Source: Pseudodesulfovibrio sp. 5S69
Lineage (GTDB): Bacteria > Desulfobacterota > Desulfovibrionia > Desulfovibrionales > Desulfovibrionaceae
DNA length: 64,000 nucleotides
Reading direction: 5' to 3'
Assembly: GCF_037094465.1 (NCBI RefSeq)
Contig: NZ_CP146609.1
Span: 1,613,501-1,677,500, forward strand
Made by a program: the position numbers and the translations under genes. Shown piece by piece: positions 24,187 to 32,127 of the stretch. The notes below the pieces were generated by a model. It did not search any database. It was not told the origin of the DNA and worked only from the letters and a program-made list of their open reading frames with translations. Position 1 is the first letter of the stretch, and each line of letters starts with the position of its first letter.

Positions 24187-25447
24187 ACCGCTGGCTCCCG
24201 CCGAGGCCATCCAGTTCTGGAAAGGCAAGGCCCCGGTCTCCGCAAGGGAATTCGAGGCCATGAACGCCGCCGCCCGCGCCCGCGCCTTCGCCGTGTCCGG
24301 CCTCGCCAAGATGGATCAGGTCGGCAGCGTCCATGCGGCCATCGCCAAGGCCCTGGAAGACGGCGAAACCCTGCGGGACTTCAAGGGCCGCATCGGCTCC
24401 ATCATTGAGCAACAGGGGTGGACCGGCCACAAGGCGTGGCGCATCGAGAACATCTTCCGCACCAATATCCAAAGCGCCTACATGGCGGGCCGCTACCGGC
24501 AAATGAAGCGTGTGGCCAAGTCCCGGCCCTACTGGCAGCTCGTGGCCGTCCACGACCGGCGCACGCGGCAGACCCACCTCGCGGTGGACGGCCTTGTCTT
24601 CCCGCATGACCACCCGTTCTGGCAGACGTGGTACCCGCCCAACGGCTTTGCCTGCCGGTGCGTGGTGATCACGCTCTCAGAGCGCCAGGTCAAGGCCCGC
24701 GGCCTGAAGGTGCAGACCGAGATGCCGGACACGATCCGCGTGAAGGACCCGGCCACGGGCATGGAATCCTTTGTGACGCCGATCCCGGACAAGGGATGGG
24801 CCACCAACGTGGGCGAAGACTGGCTGGCCGGGCTGACGCCGTCGGAGATGGAAGGCATGCGGGACGTGCAGGTCCCGACGCTCTGTCGGCGCGGGGACTT
24901 CGCGGATGACTCGTGCAAGCTGCCCATTTCGGCCATCGACCCCAGGCATATCCATGTCGTGAAGGAACGCGACCTGCTGCCCAAGACCGGCCTTGCAACC
25001 GAGGACTACGTCCGCGCCTTCCTCGGCGAGTTCGGCATCACCGACATCAACGGGAGCAAGGTGATCAACGTGCACGGCTTCCCGGTGACGGTCAGCAAAT
25101 GGCTGTTCACCGAGAAGACGAGCGGCGAGTGGAAAACGACGTGGACGGACAAACGCCCGTACATGCGACTGCTGGCGCGGGCCATCCAGGACCCCTACGA
25201 GGTCTGGTGGCGGCCCATGGACCACGAAAAGACAGGCAAGATGTACTTCACCCTGCGCATGATCCGGCTCTTCCGCATGCCCTCGACAAAGGAGGTATGC
25301 GGCTTCAGCTCGTTCTCGCTGTTCGGGCGGAACTGGACAGGGGCAACGGCCTTCGCCCCAAGGGCGAACCGCAGCCAGAAGGCGATCTATGAGCAGGCGG
25401 AAAAGGAACGGGCGGGAATGCTGATTTATCGTGAATCGCTCAAGTAG
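24170..25447 (+). CDS. Mu F-like minor head protein with C-terminal PBECR-like nuclease domain
   Basis: 425 residues. Residues 1-190 or so are the Mu F/SPP1 gp7 head domain (AIAKALEDGETLRDFKGRI, FRTNIQSAYMAGRYRQM, VHDRRTRQTHLAVDG, then PPNGFACRC). After a linker the last 140 residues include RLLARAIQDPYEVWW, MYFTLRMIRLF and GRNWTGATAFAPR, the pattern of phage BECR (barnase/EndoU/ColicinE5-D/RelE-like) nuclease domains fused to head proteins. Such a domain might enter the cell with the genome or act on a rival; this is inference. Follows the portal as in Mu. Confidence 0.85.
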   Translation: MPVTVEPLAPAEAIQFWKGKAPVSAREFEAMNAAARARAFAVSGLAKMDQVGSVHAAIAKALEDGETLRDFKGRIGSIIEQQGWTGHKAWRIENIFRTNIQSAYMAGRYRQMKRVAKSRPYWQLVAVHDRRTRQTHLAVDGLVFPHDHPFWQTWYPPNGFACRCVVITLSERQVKARGLKVQTEMPDTIRVKDPATGMESFVTPIPDKGWATNVGEDWLAGLTPSEMEGMRDVQVPTLCRRGDFADDSCKLPISAIDPRHIHVVKERDLLPKTGLATEDYVRAFLGEFGITDINGSKVINVHGFPVTVSKWLFTEKTSGEWKTTWTDKRPYMRLLARAIQDPYEVWWRPMDHEKTGKMYFTLRMIRLFRMPSTKEVCGFSSFSLFGRNWTGATAFAPRANRSQKAIYEQAEKERAGMLIYRESLK

Positions 25448-25564
25448 TCCGGTCCTTGAGCCAGCTCCGTACAGTTCTGATCCCTAACCCCGGCGGGACT
25501 GATACGGACGCCGACAGCCTTCACGATATGCACAACAATTAAGCCCCGGACGGAGGAAAGTCAA

Positions 25565-26437
25565 ATGAGCGGCAAGTGGATCAACATCTTCAGGACAGGC
25601 ACCCACACGGACAGTTCGGGCCGCACCCGCACGTGGACCGAGGGCGACCTGGACCGCATCGTCGGCAACTTCACCCAGCGCACCGAAGACCCGCCCGTCG
25701 TGTTCGGCCATCCCAAGGATAGCGACCCGGCCCAGGGCTGGTTCACGGCGGTGCGCCGGAGCGGCGAGTTTTTGCAAGCACAGTTTGCACGCTTTACGGA
25801 CAAAGCCCGGCAAGGCGTGAAGAATAAGGCCTGGAAGTACGTCAGCCTCAGCCTGACGCCCGATTTGCGAATCCGCCACCTCGGCCTGCTCGGCGCAGTC
25901 CCCCCGGCGGTCAAGGGGTTGGGCGAGATCGAATTCCAGGAAGACGAAGGCATGACCGTGTTTTTCAACTTCAACGAATCGGCCCCGGAGAACGTGCCGG
26001 GCGATCCGAAACCGGAGGAACCCAGCATGACGGAAGAGGAACTGAAGGCCCAGCTCAAGGCGACGAAAGAAGAAGCCGCCAAGGAAAAAGCCGCCCGCGA
26101 AAAGGCCGAAGCCGACCTCAAGGCCAATCAGGACGCGGCCAAAGAGAAAGAGGCCGAGCGCCGTTCGGCGGACCACACGGCCCGCGTGGACAAGCTCATC
26201 GAAGACGGCAAGCTCCTGCCCGCCCACAAGGACAAGGTCCTTGCATTTTGCGAGGCCATGGACGGCGAGAACGGCGGCGAGGAAATGAGCTTCAGCGAAG
26301 GCGAGGGCAAAAAGCCCCTGGTCGACCACTTCCTGAGCTTTATGGCCGAGAACAAGGGCCACGGCCTGCTGCACGAGTTCAGCGCCCCGTCCGGCCCGGA
26401 CGAGGCCGTCACCGAAGACCTGACCCAGTACGTCTAA
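25565..26437 (+). CDS. prophage head maturation protease (Mu I-like) with scaffold tail
   Basis: 290 residues. The first 150 form the protease (FRTGTHTDSSGRTRTWTEGD, PPVVFGHPKD, WKYVSLSLTPD), typical of Mu gpI-type head proteases. From residue 155 comes a long charged coiled coil (KEEAAKEKAAREKAEADLKA) and an acidic C-terminus that would act as scaffold. GGAGGA at the right distance gives the start. A second strong internal start gives the scaffold alone. Confidence 0.88.
   Translation: MSGKWINIFRTGTHTDSSGRTRTWTEGDLDRIVGNFTQRTEDPPVVFGHPKDSDPAQGWFTAVRRSGEFLQAQFARFTDKARQGVKNKAWKYVSLSLTPDLRIRHLGLLGAVPPAVKGLGEIEFQEDEGMTVFFNFNESAPENVPGDPKPEEPSMTEEELKAQLKATKEEAAKEKAAREKAEADLKANQDAAKEKEAERRSADHTARVDKLIEDGKLLPAHKDKVLAFCEAMDGENGGEEMSFSEGEGKKPLVDHFLSFMAENKGHGLLHEFSAPSGPDEAVTEDLTQYV
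26027..26437 (+). CDS. internal in-frame scaffold protein (Mu Z-like)
   Basis: ATG 26027 is residue 155 of the protease and has GGAGGA at 26014-26019, seven bases away. Initiation here would make a 136-residue coiled-coil protein without the protease domain. In Mu, the scaffold gene Z is nested in frame in the protease gene I, so the same layout is expected. The start is seen in sequence; expression is inferred. Confidence 0.65.
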   Translation: MTEEELKAQLKATKEEAAKEKAAREKAEADLKANQDAAKEKEAERRSADHTARVDKLIEDGKLLPAHKDKVLAFCEAMDGENGGEEMSFSEGEGKKPLVDHFLSFMAENKGHGLLHEFSAPSGPDEAVTEDLTQYV

Positions 26438-26447
26438 GGAGCATCCC

Positions 26448-26801
26448 ATGACCATCAAAGGCAACATCGGCACCATCAGCGCCGGGGGCGACCGCGCCCA
26501 CACCGACCACCATCCCGCCGTCACCGGCTCCCGCAGGGTCAAGGCCGACAACGGCGTCTATCCCATCGGCCTCATCGTCAAGGAGGACGAGAACGCCGAG
26601 CTGGTCCCGTACACCGGCGAGGCCGATACCGGCACCCCGGTGGCGGTCATCGACGAACCCGTGGACACCGCCACGGAGACCTCGGCCTTCACCCTGGCAC
26701 ACGGCACCGTCCGGCAGAGCGTGCTCAAGATCGGCGCGGGCGACCCGGCCACCGAGGCCGACATCAACAAACTCGCAACCATCGGCATCTACGCCGTCTA
26801 A
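26448..26801 (+). CDS. head decoration protein, lambda gpD-like
   Basis: 117 residues, beta-rich, with PIGLIVKEDENAELVPY, TPVAVIDEPVDTA and a final LATIGIYAV. Size, order (protease, this gene, capsid) and pattern match lambda gpD-type decoration proteins that stabilise the shell. AAGGAG precedes the ATG. The family call is by position and general pattern. Confidence 0.7.
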   Translation: MTIKGNIGTISAGGDRAHTDHHPAVTGSRRVKADNGVYPIGLIVKEDENAELVPYTGEADTGTPVAVIDEPVDTATETSAFTLAHGTVRQSVLKIGAGDPATEADINKLATIGIYAV

Positions 26802-26813
26802 GGAGCGACACGA

Positions 26814-27794
26814 ATGTTTACCCAGCTCAAAGGGCTTTTCTCCCCGCAGGCCGTCGCCATGCACCTGAAAGCCCTGCCCAAGCTCAAATCCTCCATCATG
26901 GACAACTGCTTCCCCGCCCGCCCGCAGAATCCCTTCGCTGTCGTGGGCATCAGCGACGTCCTGGAGATCGTCGGCACGGCCCCGGTGGTCCGGCGCGGCG
27001 GTCTGTCCACGCCCGTGGGCTCCGGCAGCATAAGCATCAACATGCTCGAGCCGCTGCCCGTCAAGCCGTCCAAGGACGTCACCGGCCAAGACCTCAACAA
27101 CCTGCGCATGATCATGGCCGACAAGGCCAGCCTCGACGCCTGGACGCGCGGAACCATCGACTACCTGCGCACCACCTGCCGCCAGACCACCGAAGGCATC
27201 GCGGCCACGGCCCTGACCGGTACCATCTCCTGGCCCGTCAAGATGGACGGCGGTTGGGACACCTACGAGGTCGAGTTCGGCGCACCGCTCCGCGAGAATC
27301 CCGCAAAGCCGTACACCGCCGAAGGTGTAGGCATGGCCGACGTCATGCGGCACCTGTCCGACATGGAGACGGCCATCCAGGAAGGCGGCTACGGCGGCGA
27401 CATTGAGTTCCTGGCGGGCAAGGAGGCCTTCCTGGCCATCTTCGCCCTGGCCGAAAACTTCAAGTCCACCGCCAAAATCCGCGTGTCCGTCGAAGGCGAC
27501 GCCATCAACATCGGCACCTACACCGTGAGAAAGATGTCCGAGCGCTACCGCGATCCCAAGACCGGCAACCCGGTCGCCAAGGTCCCGGACGGCGAGATCG
27601 TGGGCTACGCCAAGGACGCCCCGGCCAAGATCATTTACTGCGCCCTGGACGACGTGGACGCCAAGCTCCAGCCGTACCCGTTCTTCCCCAAACCGGTCAC
27701 GCTGCCCGAGGGCAACGGCTACCGCATCATCGGCCAGTCCAAGCCGCTGCCGTGCCGCTCTCCCAAGTCCATCTGCTGGGGGAAAGTGGCCTAA
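26814..27794 (+). CDS. major capsid protein (phage capsid E family)
   Basis: 326 residues. An N-terminal helix region, RRGGLSTPVGSGSISINMLE and the central TRGTIDYLRTTCRQTTEGI and PDGEIVGYAK segments fit the lambda E-type major capsid family. AAGGAG precedes the ATG. A strong hairpin follows the gene, probably lowering downstream transcription relative to the capsid. Confidence 0.85.
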   Translation: MFTQLKGLFSPQAVAMHLKALPKLKSSIMDNCFPARPQNPFAVVGISDVLEIVGTAPVVRRGGLSTPVGSGSISINMLEPLPVKPSKDVTGQDLNNLRMIMADKASLDAWTRGTIDYLRTTCRQTTEGIAATALTGTISWPVKMDGGWDTYEVEFGAPLRENPAKPYTAEGVGMADVMRHLSDMETAIQEGGYGGDIEFLAGKEAFLAIFALAENFKSTAKIRVSVEGDAINIGTYTVRKMSERYRDPKTGNPVAKVPDGEIVGYAKDAPAKIIYCALDDVDAKLQPYPFFPKPVTLPEGNGYRIIGQSKPLPCRSPKSICWGKVA

Positions 27795-27804
27795 ACCCCA
27801 TATT

Positions 27805-27840
27805 CGCGTCCTGCCGCGTTTCACCCCCCGGCAGGACGCG
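27805..27840 (+). terminator. hairpin after the capsid gene
   Basis: CGCGTCCTGCCG (27805-27816) pairs perfectly with CGGCAGGACGCG (27829-27840) around a 12-base loop. No T tract follows, so it is more likely an mRNA-stabilising or partial terminator than a full stop, as the downstream genes have no other visible promoter. Confidence 0.55.
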
Positions 27841-27903
27841 ATATGCGGGCGGCTACCCTTGAACCAGTCCAAAACCAGTCCAAAACGCGAATGCGAGGCA
27901 CCT

Positions 27904-28329
27904 GTGTACTGCGAAAGAGCCGACCTGACCGATTACGTGCTTGAGGCGTACCTGACCGCCGCCGAGGGGCAGACGCCCGGCATCGTCGAAAAAACACTCG
28001 GCAACGTGTCCGGCGAGATCGACGACGCCCTCCGCGCCCGGTTCGAGCTGCCGCTCACCCAGACCCCGGACACCCTCAAGCGGATAGCCGCCGTCATGAC
28101 CTCCTACCGCATTGTGGGCGGCATCACCTCCCTCATGACCGCCGAGGGCGGCTCCAACAACGATTGGATACCGCTCCAGACCCAATACAAGCAGGCCGTC
28201 AAAGACCTGGAGGCCATCCGCGACGCCAAACTGAACATCGGCCTCAAGGAACTGGGCCAGGAAGCCCGCACCGACGATTCCCTCATCGTCAGGACCCGCA
28301 AGCCCGCCATCGACCTGGGAGGCTGGTGA
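27904..28329 (+). CDS. DUF1320-family protein (Mu gp36-like)
   Basis: 141 residues from GTG 27904, chosen because GAGG at 27895-27898 precedes it and family members begin with MYC.xxDL; an in-frame TTG at 27859 lacks support. IDDALRARFELPLTQTPDTL and the GWTCPRPLIRRKPAIDLGGW-type tail (RKPAIDLGGW) fit DUF1320, the head-completion protein of Mu-like phages. ATGA-type overlap with the next gene. Confidence 0.82.
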   Translation: MYCERADLTDYVLEAYLTAAEGQTPGIVEKTLGNVSGEIDDALRARFELPLTQTPDTLKRIAAVMTSYRIVGGITSLMTAEGGSNNDWIPLQTQYKQAVKDLEAIRDAKLNIGLKELGQEARTDDSLIVRTRKPAIDLGGW

Positions 28330-28775
28330 TGGGCGGTACATCTTTCAAGCTGGACTGGGGCGGCATGGACCGCATGCTCGGTTCAGCCGTGACCAAGGCC
28401 CGGCAGGGCAAAGCGGCCATGGCAGAGATCGGCGAGATGCTGACCTCCTCCACCGTGGAGCGCTTCGACACGTCCACGGCCCCGGACGGCACGCCCTGGC
28501 CGGTTTCGCAACGGGCTGAACGAGAAGGCGGCAAGACGCTCGTGGATACCGGGCGGCTGCGCGGCTCCATCGGCTACGAGGCCAGCCCGGACCAAGTCGT
28601 GGTGGGCAGCAACCTCGTCTATTCGCGCATCCACCAGTTGGGCGGCGAAACCGGGCGCGGCCATGCCGTCACCCTGCCCGAGCGTCCGTACCTGGGCATT
28701 TCCGAAGACGATATCAAAGAGGCCCGCGCCATCCTCGCCGACCACCTGGTGTCCATCCTCGGGGGCTCCCAATGA
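28329..28775 (+). CDS. phage virion morphogenesis protein (Mu G / tail completion)
   Basis: 148 residues. GEMLTSSTVERFDTSTAPDG, LVDTGRLRGSI, YSRIHQLGG and RPYLGISEDD are the standard blocks of the Mu gpG/P2 gpS family, which finishes the tail-head junction. ATG 28329 overlaps the DUF1320 stop codon. Overlaps the next gene by four bases. Confidence 0.9.
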   Translation: MGGTSFKLDWGGMDRMLGSAVTKARQGKAAMAEIGEMLTSSTVERFDTSTAPDGTPWPVSQRAEREGGKTLVDTGRLRGSIGYEASPDQVVVGSNLVYSRIHQLGGETGRGHAVTLPERPYLGISEDDIKEARAILADHLVSILGGSQ

Positions 28776-29311
28776 GGCAGGTCGCTACCGACGTCATCAC
28801 GGCAGCCGCCGTTGCGGCGGGCCTGCCCGAAAGCGCCGTCATGATCGAACCCGACAGGGACGGCATCACCTTGCCGGGCAAGCGCGTCGAGATTTCCTAT
28901 CTCGCCGCGCAGTATACCCGCACGGGCCGCCCGATCCGCAAGCGGGCCACGGTCGGCAAGGAGCGGACCCACCGCACCCTGACCCGCGAAAGGGAGGCCG
29001 TCCGCCTGCCGGTGCGGGCCGCGATCCGCGCCGACGACGAGGCGTGGCTCAAGGAATTTTCCCGCCGTTTCCTGGCCGCGCTGCCCAAGCGTACCGCCGA
29101 CGAGTACGGCAACGCCGTCAGTGTGGCCGTGAACAAGGCCGAGTATGGCGGCTTCACAACCAAGAAGGTGGAGGTCTTCAAGAAACGGTCGAAGACCTTC
29201 CACATCACCTTCACCGGCTTGACCACCACCGAGAACGAGATCCCGCTCATCACGAGCGTGACCATTACCCCCGACTACAGGGAGGCAAGCAATGAGCAAG
29301 AACAAGACTGA
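28772..29311 (+). CDS. prophage head-tail joining region protein
   Basis: 179 residues, basic N-terminal half (RTGRPIRKRATVGKERTHRT) and beta-rich C-terminus (TFHITFTGLTTTENEIPLI). Family not recognised by name; its place between the G-like gene and the sheath is where Mu-like phages carry gp37-type proteins. It overlaps the next gene by 20 bases. Confidence 0.7.
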   Translation: MRQVATDVITAAAVAAGLPESAVMIEPDRDGITLPGKRVEISYLAAQYTRTGRPIRKRATVGKERTHRTLTREREAVRLPVRAAIRADDEAWLKEFSRRFLAALPKRTADEYGNAVSVAVNKAEYGGFTTKKVEVFKKRSKTFHITFTGLTTTENEIPLITSVTITPDYREASNEQEQD

Positions 29312-29489
29312 GGCCCCGCCGATGTTCCCCGTTGAGGAGCTGGCAAAGGACGCTGGAATTCCCGCGTGGGAACTCGCCGCGCTCCGCGTGGGCATGAACT
29401 GGGCGGAAGGCAAGCAGGTCGCCAGGACCGAATTCGACCACGCCCTGAACCGGTTGCGCACCCGCCCGCTGGGCGGCGGCGCTCTCTAG
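29292..29489 (+). CDS. small prophage protein before the tail sheath
   Basis: 65 residues, no recognised family. GGAGG precedes the ATG. FPVEELAKDAGIPAWELAAL and ARTEFDHALNRL suggest a small helical protein. Mu-like phages usually carry one such short gene (gp38-like) directly before the sheath. Confidence 0.7.
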   Translation: MSKNKTEAPPMFPVEELAKDAGIPAWELAALRVGMNWAEGKQVARTEFDHALNRLRTRPLGGGAL

Positions 29490-29498
29490 GGGGAAACC

Positions 29499-31193
29499 AT
29501 GAATGATGTAATCGAATACCTCATCGACGGCACCAGCGGCCTCGCGCCGGGCAACGTGTCCGGCTCCGCCGTCATCGTCGGCGTGTGCTCCAAGGGCACG
29601 GTCGGCAAGGCCTATCTCCTGGGCAAGCGAAGCGATCTGGCCGAACAGCTCGGCACCGGTCCCCTGGTGGACCGGCTGCGCGATATCTTCGCCACCGGCG
29701 GCCAGGAGCCGGTCGTCATCGCCGTGCCGGTCGCGGGCTTGCCCGGCGGCTACATCGGCAACGTCCGGCACACCGGCACCGGCCCCGACGCGACCACCAG
29801 CGGCGTGGCCGGTGCCAATACGGACGCTGTCGTGCAGATCGTGGTGGCCGGTCAGCTCGGCACCGCAACCTACAAGCTGTCCCTGGACGGCGGGGAGACG
29901 TGGGACAACGCCACGGCCACCCCGGCCAACGGACAGATCGCCCTGGGCGCGTCCGGCGCGGTCCTGACCCTGGCCGAAGGAGCGCACGTCAAGGACGACG
30001 CCTACGCCGTCGCGGTGCGCGGCCCCATCGGTCCGGTCAAGCGGATCGGCGAAGGCCCGGCCATCACCGTCACCGGCACGGTCAAGGCCGGAGCCGAGGT
30101 GGTCCTGCTGGTCACCGGCGCGGGGGGCCGCAACGTCGGCACCTACCAGCTCTCCGAGGACGGCGGCGACAATTGGAGTTCCATCCGCACCATCCCGGTG
30201 GACGGCGCGATCCCGGTCCCGTCCTCCGGCGTGACGATCACCGTCCCGGACGAAGCCCTGACCCTCGGCACCGAGTACCATTGCCGCCTGAACGCCCCGG
30301 TGCCGTCCATCACGGCGGTCATGGCCGCCCTGGAAACCCCGCTCTCCCTGTACGACCCCGAATTCGTCTATATCGTCGGCCCCAGCGACGCCGTGGACTG
30401 GGCCGCTTGCGGAGCCAGGGTGGACGAGCTGTGGAACCTGCACCGGCCCACGTACATCAAGACCGAATTCCGGCTGCCCTACGATGGCGAGGACCTGAAC
30501 GACTGGGTGGCCGCCTGGAAGGCCGAACGGGCCAAGTATTCGCACCGCTTTGTGCAGTCCATCGCCGCCTTCGGCGAGGTCTCGGACTCCACCGGCCTGC
30601 GCAAGCTGCGCAACTGGGGCGGCCTGCAATGCGGTCGCGTCCTGTCCATCCCGGTCCACCGCGCCACCGGCAGGGTCAAGGACGGCCCGGTCAGCCAGGG
30701 CACGCTGCCCGACGGTTGGGTGGAGAACGGCATCCACGAGGCCCTGGAAAGCGCCGGAGCCGTCTCCGCCAAGACGTACGCCGGGCTTTCCGGCGTGTAC
30801 TGGGGCGATTCCCGCACCCTGGCCGAGCCGACGAGCGACTTCCAGTTCGAGGAAATCCTCCGGGTGGTCTTCAAGGCGGTCCGCCTCGCCCGCATCGCGG
30901 CGCTCAAATCCATGTACGACGAGGCGGGCGATCCCACGCAGGAAGGCAACGCCTCCGGCCTCGCCTACCTGAAGGGCAGCATCGAGAACGCCCTGGACAC
31001 CATGACCAAGGCCAAGCCCAAGGAGCTGGTCGGGTACGTCATCGCCATCCCGCCCGGCCAGGATATCGTCAACAACGGCGTGGGGGTGGAGCAGACCCTG
31101 ATCGGCGTGCCCATCATCCGCAAGATCAAGCTCTTCTCCAACTTCACCTATGCCGGGTCCAACTTCGATCCGCGCCTGAAGGAGGCCGCATAA
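29499..31193 (+). CDS. contractile tail sheath protein (DUF2586)
   Basis: 564 residues. The N- and C-terminal parts (DVIEYLIDGTSGL; FVYIVGPSDAVDWAACG; RKIKLFSNFTYAGSNFDPRL) fit the DUF2586 sheath family. Between about 120 and 260 two repeated beta units (YKLSLDGGETWDNATATPAN and YQLSEDGGDNWSSIRTIPV) form an inserted Ig-like surface domain. Its stop overlaps the tail-tube start (TAATG). Confidence 0.88.
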   Translation: MNDVIEYLIDGTSGLAPGNVSGSAVIVGVCSKGTVGKAYLLGKRSDLAEQLGTGPLVDRLRDIFATGGQEPVVIAVPVAGLPGGYIGNVRHTGTGPDATTSGVAGANTDAVVQIVVAGQLGTATYKLSLDGGETWDNATATPANGQIALGASGAVLTLAEGAHVKDDAYAVAVRGPIGPVKRIGEGPAITVTGTVKAGAEVVLLVTGAGGRNVGTYQLSEDGGDNWSSIRTIPVDGAIPVPSSGVTITVPDEALTLGTEYHCRLNAPVPSITAVMAALETPLSLYDPEFVYIVGPSDAVDWAACGARVDELWNLHRPTYIKTEFRLPYDGEDLNDWVAAWKAERAKYSHRFVQSIAAFGEVSDSTGLRKLRNWGGLQCGRVLSIPVHRATGRVKDGPVSQGTLPDGWVENGIHEALESAGAVSAKTYAGLSGVYWGDSRTLAEPTSDFQFEEILRVVFKAVRLARIAALKSMYDEAGDPTQEGNASGLAYLKGSIENALDTMTKAKPKELVGYVIAIPPGQDIVNNGVGVEQTLIGVPIIRKIKLFSNFTYAGSNFDPRLKEAA

Positions 31194-31621
31194 TGACCGT
31201 GAACGGCAATCTCTATGACTGGGAAAGCGTCGAGGTGCAGTTGCCGGGCGGCGTGGCCGTGGGCATCACCAACATCAGCTACAGCGATGAACGGCCCATT
31301 GAAGCCCGGTACGGCAAGGGCAGCGTCCCGCGCGGCTATGGCCGCAAGAACTACAAGGCCACCGGCTCCATGGAGCTGGACCGCGACGAGGCGGAAGCCC
31401 TGCGCGAGGCCTTGGGCGGCTCGGTCTACAACAGCAAGCCCTTCCAGATCGTGGTCAGCTACGGCAACGATGACATGCCCACGGTCACGGACACGCTCCC
31501 GGCGGTCAAGATCACCAAGAGCGACACCAGCGCCGGGCAGGACGACGACAACGCCGGTGCCCTCAAGCATGACCTGACCATCCTGGCCCCCATCAAGTGG
31601 GGCGGCACTCCGGCTCTGTAA
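31193..31621 (+). CDS. tail tube protein
   Basis: 142 residues starting at ATG 31193, coupled to the sheath stop codon. GNLYDWESVEVQLPGG, the ARYGKGSVPRGYGRKNYKA loop and LTILAPIKWGG are typical of Mu-type tube proteins. It forms the inner channel inside the sheath. Confidence 0.85.
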   Translation: MTVNGNLYDWESVEVQLPGGVAVGITNISYSDERPIEARYGKGSVPRGYGRKNYKATGSMELDRDEAEALREALGGSVYNSKPFQIVVSYGNDDMPTVTDTLPAVKITKSDTSAGQDDDNAGALKHDLTILAPIKWGGTPAL

Positions 31622-31654
31622 ACCGGGACAACCAACCTGAGAAAAGAGGATACC

Positions 31655-31963
31655 ATGGCAGAAAAAGAGACCCCCAAGGCGACGGAATACGTAGAGCTGA
31701 AGCACGAGTTCTTCGACCGCTTCAAGGACAAGGACGTGAGCTTCAAGTTCCACTTCAAACGCCCCTCTACGCCCCAGGTCAACCGGGTGCAGAAGACCGT
31801 GCTCAAGAACGCGGGACAGGCCTTCCGCAACCTGATCGTGGAGACGATCCAGCCCGAGGAGAAGGACCGGCTCAAGACGGCCCTGGACGAATACTCCGGC
31901 CTCGCCTCCACCTTCGGCGGGGCGCTCATGGGCTCCTGCGGCTTCGGTGACCTGGGAAACTGA
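31655..31963 (+). CDS. tail assembly chaperone, short form (gpG type)
   Basis: 102 residues read in zero frame. FKFHFKRPSTPQVNRVQKTV and ETIQPEEKDRLKTALDEYSG fit Mu gp41-type chaperones. The gene ends in G-GGA-AAC followed at once by TGA. It lies between the tube and, in the ancestral order, the tape measure, where nearly all long-tailed phages place a frameshifting chaperone pair. Confidence 0.82.
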   Translation: MAEKETPKATEYVELKHEFFDRFKDKDVSFKFHFKRPSTPQVNRVQKTVLKNAGQAFRNLIVETIQPEEKDRLKTALDEYSGLASTFGGALMGSCGFGDLGN

Positions 31964-32127
31964 TCCAGCGCAACCTGCAACAACTGAACGGGGACGGAAT
32001 GGCTCAATACGCCGTGCTGATCAAGCACTGGCTCCATGAGCCGCCGTCCCCGGTTGTTGAGGTCTTTGCCCGGCAGGCTGCGCAAGCTATGTGGTTAGAG
32101 GAACGCTACGCTAGATTAGGCAGGTAA
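31655..32127 (+). CDS. tail assembly chaperone, -1 frameshift fusion form
   Basis: A -1 slip on the heptamer GGGAAAC (31954-31960) would bypass the TGA and read on through an open frame of 55 codons (LIQRNLQQLNGDGMAQYAVL ... EERYARLGR) to TAA at 32125-32127, giving a 157-residue protein. The second frame has no good start codon placed early, which also argues for fusion. The long form should coat the tape measure during tail assembly. Its end overlaps the antisense nuclease gene by 12 bases. Confidence 0.75.
31954..31963 (+). promoter_or_regulatory. -1 ribosomal frameshift site
   Basis: G-GGA-AAC is a canonical X-XXY-YYZ slippery heptamer in the zero frame, directly followed by the TGA stop codon at 31961-31963. 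The in-phase placement and the open -1 frame downstream make chance unlikely. Confidence 0.78.

Noticed and set aside
29585..31621. 678-codon open frame overlapping the sheath gene
   Set aside because: It is an arginine/glycine/histidine-rich shadow of the sheath gene in GC-rich DNA; only its end (from 31193) is a true gene, the tail tube.
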